Program-made: the position numbers and the translations under genes | Origin: an uncultured Mycoplasmatota bacterium | Lineage (GTDB): Bacteria > Bacillota_I > Bacilli_A > RF39 > UBA660 | Reading direction: 5' to 3' | Assembly: GCA_947649355.1 (NCBI GenBank) | Contig: CANSRG010000008.1 | Coordinates: forward strand, 1-35,707 | DNA length: 35,707 nt | Notes under the pieces: model-generated | Database searches by the model: none | What the model was told of the DNA's origin: nothing | The model's input: the letters and a program-made list of their open reading frames with translations, nothing else | Part shown: one piece after another, positions 7,805 through 16,791 of the stretch | Layout: every line of letters begins with the position of its first letter | Position numbering within the stretch: the first letter of the stretch is position 1

Positions 7805-8583
7805 AGTCTGTTGTTTTAGCAAGTGGTTCTGAAGGAAATTCTACATTTTTTTCGGATGGAACTACTAAAATATTATTTGATATTGGAAAAAATGCCAAGT
7901 ATATTAAAGATCATTTAAAAGAAATAGATGAAGAACCATCTGATATTTCTGGTATTGTTATTAGTCATACCCATGATGATCATGTGAGTGCCCTTCGTGT
8001 TTTTTTGAAAAGTTATCATCCTACTGTTTATGTTACTGAGAAAATGTTTTATGATTTAGAATGTCTAAAAGATTATGATTCGGTTGTTATTTATGAGGAA
8101 GACTTTTCAATTGGCAATATTTTTATTGAGTCTATTAGAACAAGTCATGATGCGAGTGATTCTAGAAATTTTTTGGTAAGAAGTGGTATGGAAAAACTTG
8201 TTTATCTTACGGATACTGGTTATTTAAATCGTAAATATTTTTCTAAGTTAATGGATGCAGATTATTATTTAATGGAAAGTAATCATGATATTGAAATGCT
8301 TATGGAAGGGCCTTATCCTAAATGGCTTAAACAACGTGTTTTAGGAACATTAGGTCATTTATCTAATAAAGATAGTAGCTTTTATTTAACAAAGCTTGTG
8401 GGAGAGCATACAAAAAAGGTTATTTTAATGCATTTGTCTCATACGAATAACACAGAAGAAAAAGCATTGGAAATGTTACAGAAAACTTTTTTAGATTATG
8501 AAATATCTTTACCATTTGTTTGTTGTGCTAAACAAAATGAAGTAACGAGGGTTGTCGATGATAAAAATATTGTGCGTGGGTAA
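7801..8583 (+). CDS. walJ: WalJ/YycJ metallo-beta-lactamase-fold hydrolase
   Basis: MBL-fold protein, 260 aa, with the WalJ start MKSVVLASGSEGNSTFF and the metal-binding motif SHTHDDHVSAL (HxHxDH). Further conserved acids and histidines (TDTGYLN, MESNHD, GHLSN, MHLSH) complete the two-metal site. WalJ homologues are linked to coordinating wall synthesis and replication and have nuclease-like folds; the substrate is unsettled. The start is ATG 7801, overlapping the preceding stop, and not the longer in-frame start at 7786. The WalJ-RlmH pairing is conserved in Bacillota even though walRKHI are absent here. Confidence 0.88.
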   Translation: MKSVVLASGSEGNSTFFSDGTTKILFDIGKNAKYIKDHLKEIDEEPSDISGIVISHTHDDHVSALRVFLKSYHPTVYVTEKMFYDLECLKDYDSVVIYEEDFSIGNIFIESIRTSHDASDSRNFLVRSGMEKLVYLTDTGYLNRKYFSKLMDADYYLMESNHDIEMLMEGPYPKWLKQRVLGTLGHLSNKDSSFYLTKLVGEHTKKVILMHLSHTNNTEEKALEMLQKTFLDYEISLPFVCCAKQNEVTRVVDDKNIVRG

Positions 8584-8995
8584 AATAAAAGAACCTTATC
8601 TTTTTCATTTTATTGAAGATTATCAAAAAAGGATTTCTAAATATCATGCAATATCTATAATAGAAGTGAAAGATAGTGATTCTTTAGAGAAAGAAAAAGA
8701 ATTACTTTCTAAATATATTGGTTCTAGAGATTTTGTCATCCCTTTAGTAATTGAAGGTAAGTCTATGACAAGTGAAGAATTTTCAAAAAAAATTGATGCT
8801 ACCTTTATAGAGCATCCTGTGATTACTTTTATAATTGGAAGTTCTTTGGGATTACATGAAGATATAAAAAAACGTGGCAATTTCTTACTTTCTTTTTCTT
8901 CTATGACATTTCCTCACGGAGTGTTTCGGGGAATTCTTTTAGAACAAATTTATCGAGCATTTAAAATTTTAAATCATGAGAGTTATCATAAATAG
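8558..8995 (+). CDS. rlmH: 23S rRNA pseudouridine-1915 N3-methyltransferase
   Basis: RlmH (SPOUT class), 145 aa, methylates pseudouridine 1915 in helix 69 of 23S rRNA on the assembled 70S ribosome. It starts MIKILCVGKIKE and keeps the SAM-binding knot TFIIGSSLGL, then LSFSSMTFPH and ILLEQIYRAFKI, ending in YHK like the family. ATG 8558 has GAGGG 7 nt upstream and overlaps walJ by 26 nt; the TTG at 8552 would lack this spacing. Confidence 0.94.
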   Translation: MIKILCVGKIKEPYLFHFIEDYQKRISKYHAISIIEVKDSDSLEKEKELLSKYIGSRDFVIPLVIEGKSMTSEEFSKKIDATFIEHPVITFIIGSSLGLHEDIKKRGNFLLSFSSMTFPHGVFRGILLEQIYRAFKILNHESYHK

Positions 8996-9006
8996 GAGGT
9001 ATGAAA

Positions 9007-9678
9007 ATGATACAAATTGGGAATAGTTGGGATGAAAAATTAAAAGTAATATGGGAAAGTGAAGGATTTCAAAATTTTTTAAAGATGATTGATCATGAAT
9101 ATTTAACACATACGATTTTTCCTCCAAGGGGATGTGTGTTTAATGCTCTTAAACTTACTCCTTATGAAAATGTAAAAGTAGTTATTATGGGGCAAGATCC
9201 TTATCATGGCGAAGGAGAAGCACATGGTCTTTCTTTTTCTGTTTTAAAAGGAGTAAAGGTTCCGCCTTCCTTACAAAATATTTATAAAGAACTTTATAGT
9301 GATTTAGGTGTTTCTATTCGTCAAGATGGAGATTTGACGGGGTGGGCTAAAGAAGGTGTCTTACTTTTAAATGCAGTTTTGACTGTGGAAAAAGATAAGC
9401 CTGCTTCTCATCGAAACTTTGGTTGGGAAAGACTTACTGATTATATTATTCGTATGATAAATGAAAAAGATGAGCCTGTAGTATTTATTTTGTGGGGGAA
9501 TTTTGCAAAAGAAAAAATGAAATTTATTACTAATCCAAAACATTATATTATTACTTCTCCTCATCCAAGTCCTTTTTCGGCACGAAATGGATTTTTTGGA
9601 AGTAGACCATTTTCTAAATGCAATTCTTTTTTAGAAAAAAATGGGCTTACTCCTATTGATTGGGGACGTATAGAATAA
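9007..9678 (+). CDS. ung: Uracil-DNA glycosylase (family 1)
   Basis: UNG, 223 aa, removes uracil from DNA to start base-excision repair. It contains the water-activating loop GQDPYHGEGEAHGLSFSV, the uracil-binding ILWGNFAKEK, the DNA-intercalation loop HPSPFSAR, and FGSRPFSKCN. ATG 9007 sits 7 nt from AGGAGG; the earlier ATG 9001 would be only one base from it. It is the last gene of the rplI operon and is followed by a terminator. Unlike the UNG-inhibited state of some phages, nothing nearby suggests mobile DNA. Confidence 0.96.
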   Translation: MIQIGNSWDEKLKVIWESEGFQNFLKMIDHEYLTHTIFPPRGCVFNALKLTPYENVKVVIMGQDPYHGEGEAHGLSFSVLKGVKVPPSLQNIYKELYSDLGVSIRQDGDLTGWAKEGVLLLNAVLTVEKDKPASHRNFGWERLTDYIIRMINEKDEPVVFILWGNFAKEKMKFITNPKHYIITSPHPSPFSARNGFFGSRPFSKCNSFLEKNGLTPIDWGRIE

Positions 9679-9684
9679 TTTATA

Positions 9685-9711
9685 AAAACTTGTTTTTTGA
9701 TAAGTTTTTTT
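9685..9711 (+). terminator. Terminator of the rplI-ung operon
   Basis: AAAACTT (9685-9691) pairs with AAGTTTT (9702-9708) followed by T residues. Confidence 0.65.
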
Positions 9712-9807
9712 ATTTTAAATATTCTTTGTTACTGTATGAATTCTTTCTGTTGATTTTTTAGTAGTAGAATTCTTTCAGATTTTTGTTTTCTTTTTTATTA
9801 AAAATAG

Positions 9808-9836
9808 TTGACGAGCATAGGATTAAATGATATTAT
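9808..9836 (+). promoter_or_regulatory. Promoter of the str operon
   Basis: TTGACG (9808-9813), 17 bp, TATTAT (9831-9836). A second register, TATAAT at 9834-9839, would have a 20-bp spacer. The 5' leader of about 90 nt holds a hairpin GGTTTTAC/GTGAAACC (9857-9864 and 9869-9876). Confidence 0.6.
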
Positions 9837-9931
9837 AATTTTGATTTTTGAATTATGGTTTTACTTTGGTGAAACCTTATTTAAAGAGATTTTTGATACA
9901 CCAGGGTGTGTGTATATAGGAAGGAGAGTTT

Positions 9932-10348
9932 ATGGCTACTATTAACCAACTTGTAAAAAAGGGAAGAAGTAAAAAAACTAAAAAAAGTAAGAGTCCAGTT
10001 TTAAATGTAGGATTTAATACAATCGAGAGAAAGCAAACAAATACTACAAGTCCTCAAAAACGTGGTGTTTGTACTCGTGTTGGTACAAAAACTCCAAAAA
10101 AACCGAACTCAGCACTTCGTAAATTTGCTCGTGTAAGATTATCTAACGGAAGAGAAGTTGATACTTATATTCCAGGTGAAGGTCACAATTTACAAGAACA
10201 TAGTGTTGTTTTAATTCGTGGTGGACGTGTAAAAGACTTAATCGGTGTTCGTTATCATGTAATACGTGGTACACTTGATACTCAAGGTGTTGCAAATCGT
10301 AAACAAGGTCGTAGTAAATATGGCGCAAAAAAACCAAAACAAAAATAA
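9932..10348 (+). CDS. rpsL: 30S ribosomal protein uS12
   Basis: S12, 138 aa, decoding-centre protein and the target of streptomycin-resistance mutations. It has the conserved [21 protein letters not shown] and [23 protein letters not shown] segments. Two positions stand out. The normally near-invariant LPGVRYH reads LIGVRYH, with Ile104 at the place of E. coli Pro90. RVYTTTPKK reads RVGTKTPKK. The N-terminal region is Lys/Ser-rich and about 14 residues longer than in E. coli, as in many Gram-positives. Strong AAGGAGAG site; first gene of the str operon. Confidence 0.97.
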   Translation: MATINQLVKKGRSKKTKKSKSPVLNVGFNTIERKQTNTTSPQKRGVCTRVGTKTPKKPNSALRKFARVRLSNGREVDTYIPGEGHNLQEHSVVLIRGGRVKDLIGVRYHVIRGTLDTQGVANRKQGRSKYGAKKPKQK

Positions 10349-10366
10349 TAGAAGGAGGAAAAAATA

Positions 10367-10834
10367 ATGCGTAAAAGAAGAGCAGAAAAAAGAGATGTAC
10401 TTCCAGATTCTATTTACAAATCTAAAGTTGTTACAAAACTTATTAACCAGATTATGTTAGATGGAAAAAAGGGTACTGCTCAAAAGATTTTATATGAAGC
10501 TTTTGATATTGTTGCAGAGAAAACAAATCGTCCTGCAATTGAAGTGTTTGAAGAAGCTTTAGAAAATATTAAACCAGCACTTGAAGTGAAGTCACGTCGT
10601 GTTGGTGGAAGTAACTATCAAGTTCCAATTGAAGTTAGTAATGAAAGACAACAAACATTAGCTTTAAGATGGCTTGTAAATTATGCAAAAACAAGAAATG
10701 GCAAGGGAATGGCTTTAAATCTTGCAAATGAAATTGTTGATGCGGCTAATGGTACTGGTGGTGCTGTTAAAAAACGCGAAGATATGCATAGAATGGCTGA
10801 AGCAAATAAAGCATTTGCTCACTATAGATGGTAG
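10367..10834 (+). CDS. rpsG: 30S ribosomal protein uS7
   Basis: S7, 155 aa, the assembly-initiating protein of the 30S head that contacts E-site tRNA. It begins [14 protein letters not shown], contains [20 protein letters not shown] and the beta-hairpin [14 protein letters not shown], and ends with KAFAHYRW. An AAGGAGG ribosome-binding site lies 18 nt downstream of rpsL. In E. coli S7 represses this operon; no comparable intercistronic structure is evident in the short gap here. Confidence 0.97.
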   Translation: MRKRRAEKRDVLPDSIYKSKVVTKLINQIMLDGKKGTAQKILYEAFDIVAEKTNRPAIEVFEEALENIKPALEVKSRRVGGSNYQVPIEVSNERQQTLALRWLVNYAKTRNGKGMALNLANEIVDAANGTGGAVKKREDMHRMAEANKAFAHYRW

Positions 10835-10843
10835 GAGGACTAT

Positions 10844-12919
10844 ATGGCAAGAGATGTTAGTATAGAAAAAGTACGTAATATCGGTATCATGGCTCATATT
10901 GATGCTGGTAAAACTACTACTACAGAAAGAATTTTATTCCATACTGGTGTTACTCATAAAATTGGTGAAACTCATGATGGAGCTTCTCAAATGGACTGGA
11001 TGGAACAAGAAAAAGAAAGAGGTATTACAATTACTAGTGCAGCAACAACTGCTCACTGGAAAGGGTATCGTTTTAATATTATTGATACACCAGGTCACGT
11101 AGACTTTACTGTTGAAGTTTCACGTAGTTTAAGAGTACTTGATGGTGCGGTATGTTTAATTGATTCTCAAGCAGGTGTAGAACCTCAATCTGAAACTGTT
11201 TGGCGTCAAGCAGATGAATTTTCTGTACCTCGTATGATTTTCGCAAATAAAATGGACAAAATGGGAGCTGATTTTGAATATAGTTTAACAACTATTAAAG
11301 ATCGTTTAGGCGCTAATGCTAAACCTATTCAATGGCCAATTGGAGCAGAAAGTGATTTTAAATCAATTATTGATTTAGTTACAATGAAAGCTTATCAATA
11401 TGATGGTAAAGAAGATGAAAATCCAATAGAAATTGAAATTCCTGCAGATTATAAAGAACTTGCAGAAGTAAAACGTAATGAACTAATTGAAGCAGTTGTT
11501 GAATTTGATGATGCTTTAATGGAAAAATATTTAAGTGGAGAAGAACTTACTGTAGAAGAAATTAAAGCTGCTATTCGTAAGGCTACTTTGGAAGTTAAAT
11601 TTTTCCCAGTATTATGTGGTACTGCTTTAGGAAATACTGGTGTTAAATTGCTTTTAGATGCAATTGTAGATTATATGCCATCTCCTACTGATATTAGTGC
11701 AATTGAATGTACAGATATTAAAACTGGAGAAGATGTATTACGTCACCCAAGTGATTCTGAACCATTTACTGCATTAGCATTTAAAATTATGACAGATCCA
11801 TTTGTTGGACGTTTAGCGTTCTTCCGTGTTTACTCTGGTAAACTTACAAGCGGTTCTTATATTTTAAATAGTACTAAGGGTGAAAAAGAAAGAATTGGAC
11901 GTATTTTACAGATGCATGCAAATAATCGTAAAGAAATTACTGAAGTTTTCTGTGGAGAAATTGCAGCTGCTGTAGGTCTTAAAAATACTACTACTGCAGA
12001 TACATTATGTGATGAAAAAAATGCTGTTATCATGAAAGGTATGGAATTCCCATTACCAGTAATTGATGAAGCAATTGAACCTAAATCAAAAGCGGATCAA
12101 GAAAAACTTGGAACTGCTTTACAAAAACTTGCTGAAGAAGATCCAACATTTAAATATAAAACAGATCCTGAAACAGGACAAACTGTTATTAGTGGTATGG
12201 GTGAACTTCACTTAGACGTTTTAGTAAGAAGAATGAAAGATGAATTTAATGTAGAGGCTAATATTGGTCGTCCACAAGTTGCTTATCGTGAAACTATTAA
12301 AGCTACTGCTGAGTGTGAAGGTAAGTATATTAAACAATCTGGAGGACGTGGACAATATGGACATGTTTGGGTTAAATTTGAACCTAATCCAGAAAAAGGA
12401 TATGAATTCGTTGATGCTATTGTTGGTGGTGTTGTTCCTCGTGAATATATTCCTGTTACTGATAAAGGACTACAAGAAGCTATGGCTGGTGGAATTTTAG
12501 CAGGATACCCAATGGTAGATGTTAAAGCTACATTATTTGATGGTTCTTACCATGATGTCGATTCGTCTGAAATGGCATTTAAAATTGCAGCTTCTATGGC
12601 TTTAAAAGAAGCTAAGAATAAATGTCAACCAGTATTATTAGAACCAGTCATGAAAGTTGCGGTTACTGTACCAGATGAATATATGGGAAATGTTATGGGA
12701 GATTTAACTAGCCGTCGTGGTCGTCCACTTGGACAAGAATCACGTGGTAATGCACTTCAAATTACAGCTATGGTTCCACTTGCTGAAATGTTTGGATATG
12801 CAACAACCTTACGTTCTAATACGCAAGGACGTGGAAACTTTGTAATGGAATTAGATCATTATGAAGAAGTACCAAAATCAATCGCTGAAGAAATCATTAA
12901 GAAAAACAGCGTTAACTAA
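10844..12919 (+). CDS. fusA: Elongation factor G
   Basis: EF-G, 691 aa, the GTPase that drives translocation. G motifs are in order: [10 protein letters not shown] (P-loop), [10 protein letters not shown] (switch I), DTPGHVDF (switch II) and [10 protein letters not shown]. Domain II, the III/V ferredoxin-like folds and the domain IV tip segment ([30 protein letters not shown]) follow at the expected distances, and the length is typical. The stop of rpsG is 9 nt before its ATG with TAGGAGGA between. Whether a second EF-G-like factor exists cannot be told from this window. Confidence 0.98.
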   Translation: MARDVSIEKVRNIGIMAHIDAGKTTTTERILFHTGVTHKIGETHDGASQMDWMEQEKERGITITSAATTAHWKGYRFNIIDTPGHVDFTVEVSRSLRVLDGAVCLIDSQAGVEPQSETVWRQADEFSVPRMIFANKMDKMGADFEYSLTTIKDRLGANAKPIQWPIGAESDFKSIIDLVTMKAYQYDGKEDENPIEIEIPADYKELAEVKRNELIEAVVEFDDALMEKYLSGEELTVEEIKAAIRKATLEVKFFPVLCGTALGNTGVKLLLDAIVDYMPSPTDISAIECTDIKTGEDVLRHPSDSEPFTALAFKIMTDPFVGRLAFFRVYSGKLTSGSYILNSTKGEKERIGRILQMHANNRKEITEVFCGEIAAAVGLKNTTTADTLCDEKNAVIMKGMEFPLPVIDEAIEPKSKADQEKLGTALQKLAEEDPTFKYKTDPETGQTVISGMGELHLDVLVRRMKDEFNVEANIGRPQVAYRETIKATAECEGKYIKQSGGRGQYGHVWVKFEPNPEKGYEFVDAIVGGVVPREYIPVTDKGLQEAMAGGILAGYPMVDVKATLFDGSYHDVDSSEMAFKIAASMALKEAKNKCQPVLLEPVMKVAVTVPDEYMGNVMGDLTSRRGRPLGQESRGNALQITAMVPLAEMFGYATTLRSNTQGRGNFVMELDHYEEVPKSIAEEIIKKNSVN

Positions 12920-12928
12920 AAATAATAC

Positions 12929-12957
12929 TTGAATTTAATTCAAGCATTAGATAAAAT
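12929..12957 (+). promoter_or_regulatory. Candidate internal promoter of tuf
   Basis: TTGAAT (12929-12934), 17 bp, TAAAAT (12952-12957). The -35 lies within a perfect 7-bp inverted repeat, CTTGAAT/ATTCAAG (12928-12934 and 12938-12944). There is no T run, so the repeat is not a terminator. Confidence 0.45.
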
Positions 12958-12988
12958 AGAATAGTAAATTGAAAGGAGAAAAAATCAA

Positions 12989-14155
12989 ATGGCAAAAGAA
13001 AAATTTGATCGTTCAAAAGAACATGTTAATATTGGTACTATTGGACACGTAGACCATGGTAAAACAACTACTACAGCTGCTATTACCAAATTATTTGGAA
13101 CATTTGTTGCTTATGAAGATATCGACAAAGCTCCAGAAGAAAGAGAAAGAGGTATTACAATCAATACTGCACACGTTGAGTATTCTACTGAAAAACGTCA
13201 TTATGCTCACGTAGACTGCCCAGGACATGCTGACTATGTTAAAAACATGATTACTGGTGCTGCTCAAATGGATGGTGCTATCCTTGTAGTTTCTGCATCT
13301 GATGGACCTATGCCTCAAACAAGAGAACACATTTTATTATCTCGTCAAGTTGGAGTTCCTAAAATTCTTGTTTACATGAATAAATGTGATCAAGTGGATG
13401 ATCCTGAATTACTTGATTTAGTAGAAATGGAAATTAGAGAATTATTAGGAGAATATGAATTCGATACTGAATGTCCTATTATTCGTGGATCTGCATTAAA
13501 AGCTCTTGAAGGAGATGCTGATGCTGAACAATCTATTCGTGATTTAATGGCTGCTGTTGATGAATATATTCCATCTCCAGTTCGTGATACTGATAAACCA
13601 TTCTTAATGAGTATTGAAGATGTATTTACAATTTCTGGACGTGGTACTGTTGTTACAGGACGTGTTGAACGTGGACAATTAAATCTAAATGATGAAGTTG
13701 AAATCGTTGGACTTAAAGATACTAAGAAGACTGTTGTTACAGGAATTGAAATGTTCCGTAAATCACTTGACTTTGCTCAAGCTGGTGACAACGCAGGTGT
13801 TTTACTTCGTGGTATCTCTCGTGAAGATGTTGAACGTGGACAAGTTCTTGCTAAACCTGCAAGTGTTACACCTCATCATAAATTCACTGCAAGTGTATAC
13901 GTGTTAACTAAAGAAGAAGGCGGACGTCATACTCCATTCTTCTCAAATTACAGACCACAATTCTATTTCCGTACTACTGACGTAACTGGTGTTATCGAGT
14001 TACCAGCTGGTGTTGAAATGGTTATGCCTGGTGATAATATTGATATGACTGTTGATCTAATTGCTCCAGTAGCATTAGAGAAAGGTACTAAGTTCTCTAT
14101 CCGTGAAGGTGGACGTACTGTTGGTGCTGGTGTTGTATCTGACATTATTGAATAA
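12989..14155 (+). CDS. tuf: Elongation factor Tu
   Basis: EF-Tu, 388 aa, the GTPase that delivers aminoacyl-tRNA. It has [10 protein letters not shown] (P-loop), [15 protein letters not shown] (switch I), [13 protein letters not shown] (switch II), NKCDQVDD and GSALKAL, then the two beta-barrel domains ending [11 protein letters not shown]. It is slightly shorter than the common 393-397 aa form. Last gene of the str operon, possibly also driven by its own promoter in the 69-bp gap, with AAAGGAG before the ATG and a terminator just after. Confidence 0.98.
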   Translation: MAKEKFDRSKEHVNIGTIGHVDHGKTTTTAAITKLFGTFVAYEDIDKAPEERERGITINTAHVEYSTEKRHYAHVDCPGHADYVKNMITGAAQMDGAILVVSASDGPMPQTREHILLSRQVGVPKILVYMNKCDQVDDPELLDLVEMEIRELLGEYEFDTECPIIRGSALKALEGDADAEQSIRDLMAAVDEYIPSPVRDTDKPFLMSIEDVFTISGRGTVVTGRVERGQLNLNDEVEIVGLKDTKKTVVTGIEMFRKSLDFAQAGDNAGVLLRGISREDVERGQVLAKPASVTPHHKFTASVYVLTKEEGGRHTPFFSNYRPQFYFRTTDVTGVIELPAGVEMVMPGDNIDMTVDLIAPVALEKGTKFSIREGGRTVGAGVVSDIIE

Positions 14156-14162
14156 TAATTAC

Positions 14163-14195
14163 AAAAGTTCTGAGTTTTCTCAGTTCTTTTTTTTT
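14163..14195 (+). terminator. Terminator of the str operon
   Basis: AAAAG-TT-CTGAG (14163-14174) folds with CTCAG-TT-CTTTT (14179-14190): a CTGAG/CTCAG stem, a symmetric TT/TT internal loop, then AAAAG/CTTTT, and a T run to 14195. Confidence 0.7.
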
Positions 14196-14210
14196 GACTT
14201 TTAGGAGTAA

Positions 14211-14278
14211 TGTTATAGTAGATTGAAAATAGAGTAAAGTCAAAAAGATAACACATAGTGATACTTTTGTTTTACTCT
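14211..14278 (+). ncRNA. Candidate small hairpin RNA or leader
   Basis: TGTTATAGT (14211-14219) is an extended -10 with a predicted start near 14226. From 14231 to 14278 an extended hairpin follows: AGAGTAAA pairs with TTTACTCT at the base, and CAAAA plus G pairs with CTTTTG above it. No T run follows, so the transcript may continue into the downstream serine-hydrolase gene as a leader. The remaining bases up to about 14340 hold nothing recognised. Confidence 0.3.
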
Positions 14279-14366
14279 CTATCATAAAAACTAGGAAAAA
14301 GAAATAAAATGATTAAAAATGTTTTTTTTTCGTAATTTTTTTCACAATAATAATATCTAAATAAGG

Positions 14367-14372
14367 TATAAT
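14367..14372 (+). promoter_or_regulatory. Consensus -10 before the serine-hydrolase gene
   Basis: TATAAT 25 nt upstream of the GTG start. No convincing -35 at the proper distance. Confidence 0.4.
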
Positions 14373-14396
14373 AAATATACTATTGTAGGTGATGAA

Positions 14397-15419
14397 GTGA
14401 AATTTTATAAGCTTTTTATTTTTTTATCTATAAGTATTATTTTACTTGGTAGTGTTTTAGTGGCAAATCAAATATATATGAAAGAGAAAATAGAATTTTT
14501 AGAAAAAACAGAACAACGAAAACAAGAAGAGATGAATTCTAAATTAAATTATGAAGAAAGTATGTTAAAAAAAGAATTGTTTGAATTGGAACTTCGTAGA
14601 AAAGAGCTTTTTTCAGAATGTATGAAAATGCCTTATACATCTTCTAATTTAGAAAATTCTTTTGAAAATCTTTCTCGTAAGTATGCAGATAAAGATTTTT
14701 CTTTTATGTATTTTGATATAAAAAATGAATTTCTATATTCCTTTCAAGAAAATAAAATATATTATGGAGCAAGTCTTATTAAACTTTTAGAATCTCTTTA
14801 TTTAATCAATTATGCAATGGCGGGTAGTATTTCTTTGGATGATACATTGGTTTATAAAAAAGAACATATTTCAGATTATAGTTTATGTTTAGAAAATCAT
14901 TCTTTGGGAGAATCTCTTTCTTTAAAAACATTGATTTCTTATATGCTTTCTTTTAGTGATAATGCTGCCCATGAAATGATTTTTGAATATATTGGGATTG
15001 ATGCTTTAAAATCGTATGCTTCTTTTTTAAATGTTACCTTATCTATTACTTCTAATGAACATTTTGGAAATTTAACTGCTTTGTCTGGAATGAATATTTT
15101 AAAAGAAACTTACAGAGTCTTATCTCTTCATAATTCTTATAGTGAACTTCTTTCTTCTTCTATGAATAATAGTTATTATAATTTTCTCAATTTTGAAGAA
15201 ACTACTTTCTTACATAAATATGGCTTTACTTCACCTTATTATAATGAACTTGGGATATATAATAGTACTTATCCATATTTAATTTCTTTATTTACTAACT
15301 TACCTTCCCTAGAATATCAAACTTTTATTCCAGAATTTAGTAAAGAAGTGTTTTCTATATATCAATCAAATCTTAAAGAGAAGGAAGATTATTGTAATTC
15401 GGTTAAAAATTCTGTTTAA
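14397..15419 (+). CDS. Beta-lactamase-fold serine hydrolase, membrane-anchored
   Basis: 340 aa, GTG start with AGGTGATG upstream. A membrane helix (4-23) is followed by a charged coiled-coil-like stalk (28-75) and a class A beta-lactamase-type domain. Active-site motifs are S126-x-x-K129 (ASLIKL), S187-D-N (SFSDNAA) and H273-K-Y-G in place of KTG. I do not see the Glu-x-x-Leu-Asn of the omega loop that class A beta-lactamases use for deacylation. This suggests a wall-active peptidase or esterase rather than an antibiotic-resistance enzyme; that is inference. It faces a FemX-like gene with a shared bidirectional terminator. Confidence 0.72.
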   Translation: MKFYKLFIFLSISIILLGSVLVANQIYMKEKIEFLEKTEQRKQEEMNSKLNYEESMLKKELFELELRRKELFSECMKMPYTSSNLENSFENLSRKYADKDFSFMYFDIKNEFLYSFQENKIYYGASLIKLLESLYLINYAMAGSISLDDTLVYKKEHISDYSLCLENHSLGESLSLKTLISYMLSFSDNAAHEMIFEYIGIDALKSYASFLNVTLSITSNEHFGNLTALSGMNILKETYRVLSLHNSYSELLSSSMNNSYYNFLNFEETTFLHKYGFTSPYYNELGIYNSTYPYLISLFTNLPSLEYQTFIPEFSKEVFSIYQSNLKEKEDYCNSVKNSV

Positions 15420-15445
15420 AAAAGAATAGGTCTTTCTATTCTTTT
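15420..15445. terminator. Bidirectional terminator
   Basis: A perfect 10-bp stem, AAAAGAATAG (15420-15429) with CTATTCTTTT (15436-15445), with A and T tails on both sides, between two convergent genes whose stop codons abut or overlap it. Confidence 0.8.
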
Positions 15446-16700
15446 ATTTCTTTTTTATTACTTTAATATCTGTTTTGTTAAATAGTTTTGCAAGCTCTCC
15501 TTTATTTTTTAATTTATTATATTGTGCTTTTTTAATAGGAAGATCAAATTCACCTATATATTCATAGATTCTTGGATTAAATCCTAATTTAAATTCATTT
15601 AATCCATTATAAGGATTTTCCTTTGTGAAATCTCCAGTAATGCCATTTAAATCTGCATAGTCAAAATTTTCTTTGTAATAAGATAATATTTCATGGTGTA
15701 AAAAATAATTTGCATCAAATTGTTTCATTTTTTTATTATAACCACTTATCAGTATGTGGATACGTTTTTTGTGTTTCATTACAAGTGCTCCAGCAATATA
15801 AATTTTATCTTTTTGTTTATTTAATTCAGTTGCTTTTTCTACATCTTGCTTATAACAAAGAAGTTTTCTATCGGAGTCCATTTTTTTGTTAATGTTTTTT
15901 TTCGTATTTTCTTTTTCTAATACACTATTAAAATAATTATTTTTTTCTAATTCTTTTTCATATAAATTTCTTGCATTTAGTAAAAATTCTTTGCTATCTA
16001 TACTAACTAAAAATAAATCTATTAAATTATCTTTTATAAAAGCATTATAATAATCTTTATAATAAAAATCGTTAATTTTTCTTTTTTTCTTAATAAAATT
16101 TTGTAAAATATCTATTCCAGATTTTTCAGATAATTCTATATGCAAGCCTTTTGCTTTAGCACGATTGATTTTATTTCTTGTATTTTTAGAAATAGATTTT
16201 AAACTATAATTTTTTAATGAAATAATTGCACTAAATCTTGGAAGTTGTGATTCAAAATATAAGTTTTCTTTTAATCTTTGGTAATCATTTTTTAATAATA
16301 TTTCTAAAATATCATAATTCCAATTGTATGTTTTTATTCCATTTGTTGGGTCTATTTCACTTATAGCGATTTCTGGATTTAGTTTTATAAAAACCACATG
16401 TTTTTTCTTGTAATATTCTTGTAATGCTTTTGTAAAATCTCTTACTAATTCTTCATTAAAATAGTCTAGGATGAATCCTTTTGGTGCATAACCATATCTT
16501 ATGTGAAATTTAATGTTTTTAAAGAGAATGAGTGATGCTGCTTTTATTTGATTGTATTCATTTATAAACCCTATCATTTCATAGTCAAATTCATTTTCTC
16601 CCATTAAAAGAGCATAGTTTAATGTTTGATAGTGAGTACTTAATGGACTTTGTTTTACGAATTCTTGGAATTCTTCTAAGGTTAATTCTTTTATTGTCAT
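15444..16700 (-). CDS. FemX/FemAB-family aminoacyltransferase
   Basis: 418 aa, similar to the FemABX/MurM family that adds amino acids from aminoacyl-tRNA to the lipid II side chain. The first half has GYAPKGFILDYFN and FIKLNPEI, typical of the first GNAT-like domain. A Lys/Glu-rich helical arm (about 240-300) matches the coiled coil of FemA proteins. HHEILSYYKENFDYADLNGITGDF and YNGLNEFKLGFNPRIYEYIGEFDLPI are the conserved end of the second domain (each shown in family context). ATG 16700 is preceded by AGGGGGA. It implies branched peptidoglycan cross-bridges; which amino acid is added cannot be told. Confidence 0.85.
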   Translation of the reverse strand: MTIKELTLEEFQEFVKQSPLSTHYQTLNYALLMGENEFDYEMIGFINEYNQIKAASLILFKNIKFHIRYGYAPKGFILDYFNEELVRDFTKALQEYYKKKHVVFIKLNPEIAISEIDPTNGIKTYNWNYDILEILLKNDYQRLKENLYFESQLPRFSAIISLKNYSLKSISKNTRNKINRAKAKGLHIELSEKSGIDILQNFIKKKRKINDFYYKDYYNAFIKDNLIDLFLVSIDSKEFLLNARNLYEKELEKNNYFNSVLEKENTKKNINKKMDSDRKLLCYKQDVEKATELNKQKDKIYIAGALVMKHKKRIHILISGYNKKMKQFDANYFLHHEILSYYKENFDYADLNGITGDFTKENPYNGLNEFKLGFNPRIYEYIGEFDLPIKKAQYNKLKNKGELAKLFNKTDIKVIKKK

Positions 16701-16728
16701 GAGTATCCCCCTCTTTTTAATAGGATGT

Positions 16729-16756
16729 ATTATATCATAAATTTGAAAAAATGCAA
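16729..16756 (-). promoter_or_regulatory. Promoter of the FemX-like gene
   Basis: On the minus strand: TTGCAT (16756-16751), 16-bp spacer, TATAAT (16734-16729). It overlaps the oppositely directed promoter of the DUF308 gene. Confidence 0.6.
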
Positions 16757-16771
16757 ATTTTCTGTTATAAT
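16743..16771 (+). promoter_or_regulatory. Promoter of the DUF308 gene
   Basis: TTGAAA (16743-16748), 17 bp, TATAAT (16766-16771) with TGT before it (extended -10). Its -35 lies inside the spacer of the divergent promoter. Confidence 0.65.
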
Positions 16772-16791
16772 CTTTTTAAGGAAGTGATTCT

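Noticed and set aside
9738-9777. Repeated GAATTCTTTC before the str promoter
   Set aside because: Only two copies in AT-rich non-coding DNA, with no pairing or positional relation to the promoter.
14397-15419. Antibiotic-resistance beta-lactamase
   Set aside because: The omega-loop Glu is not evident and the third motif is KYG; a wall enzyme is more likely.
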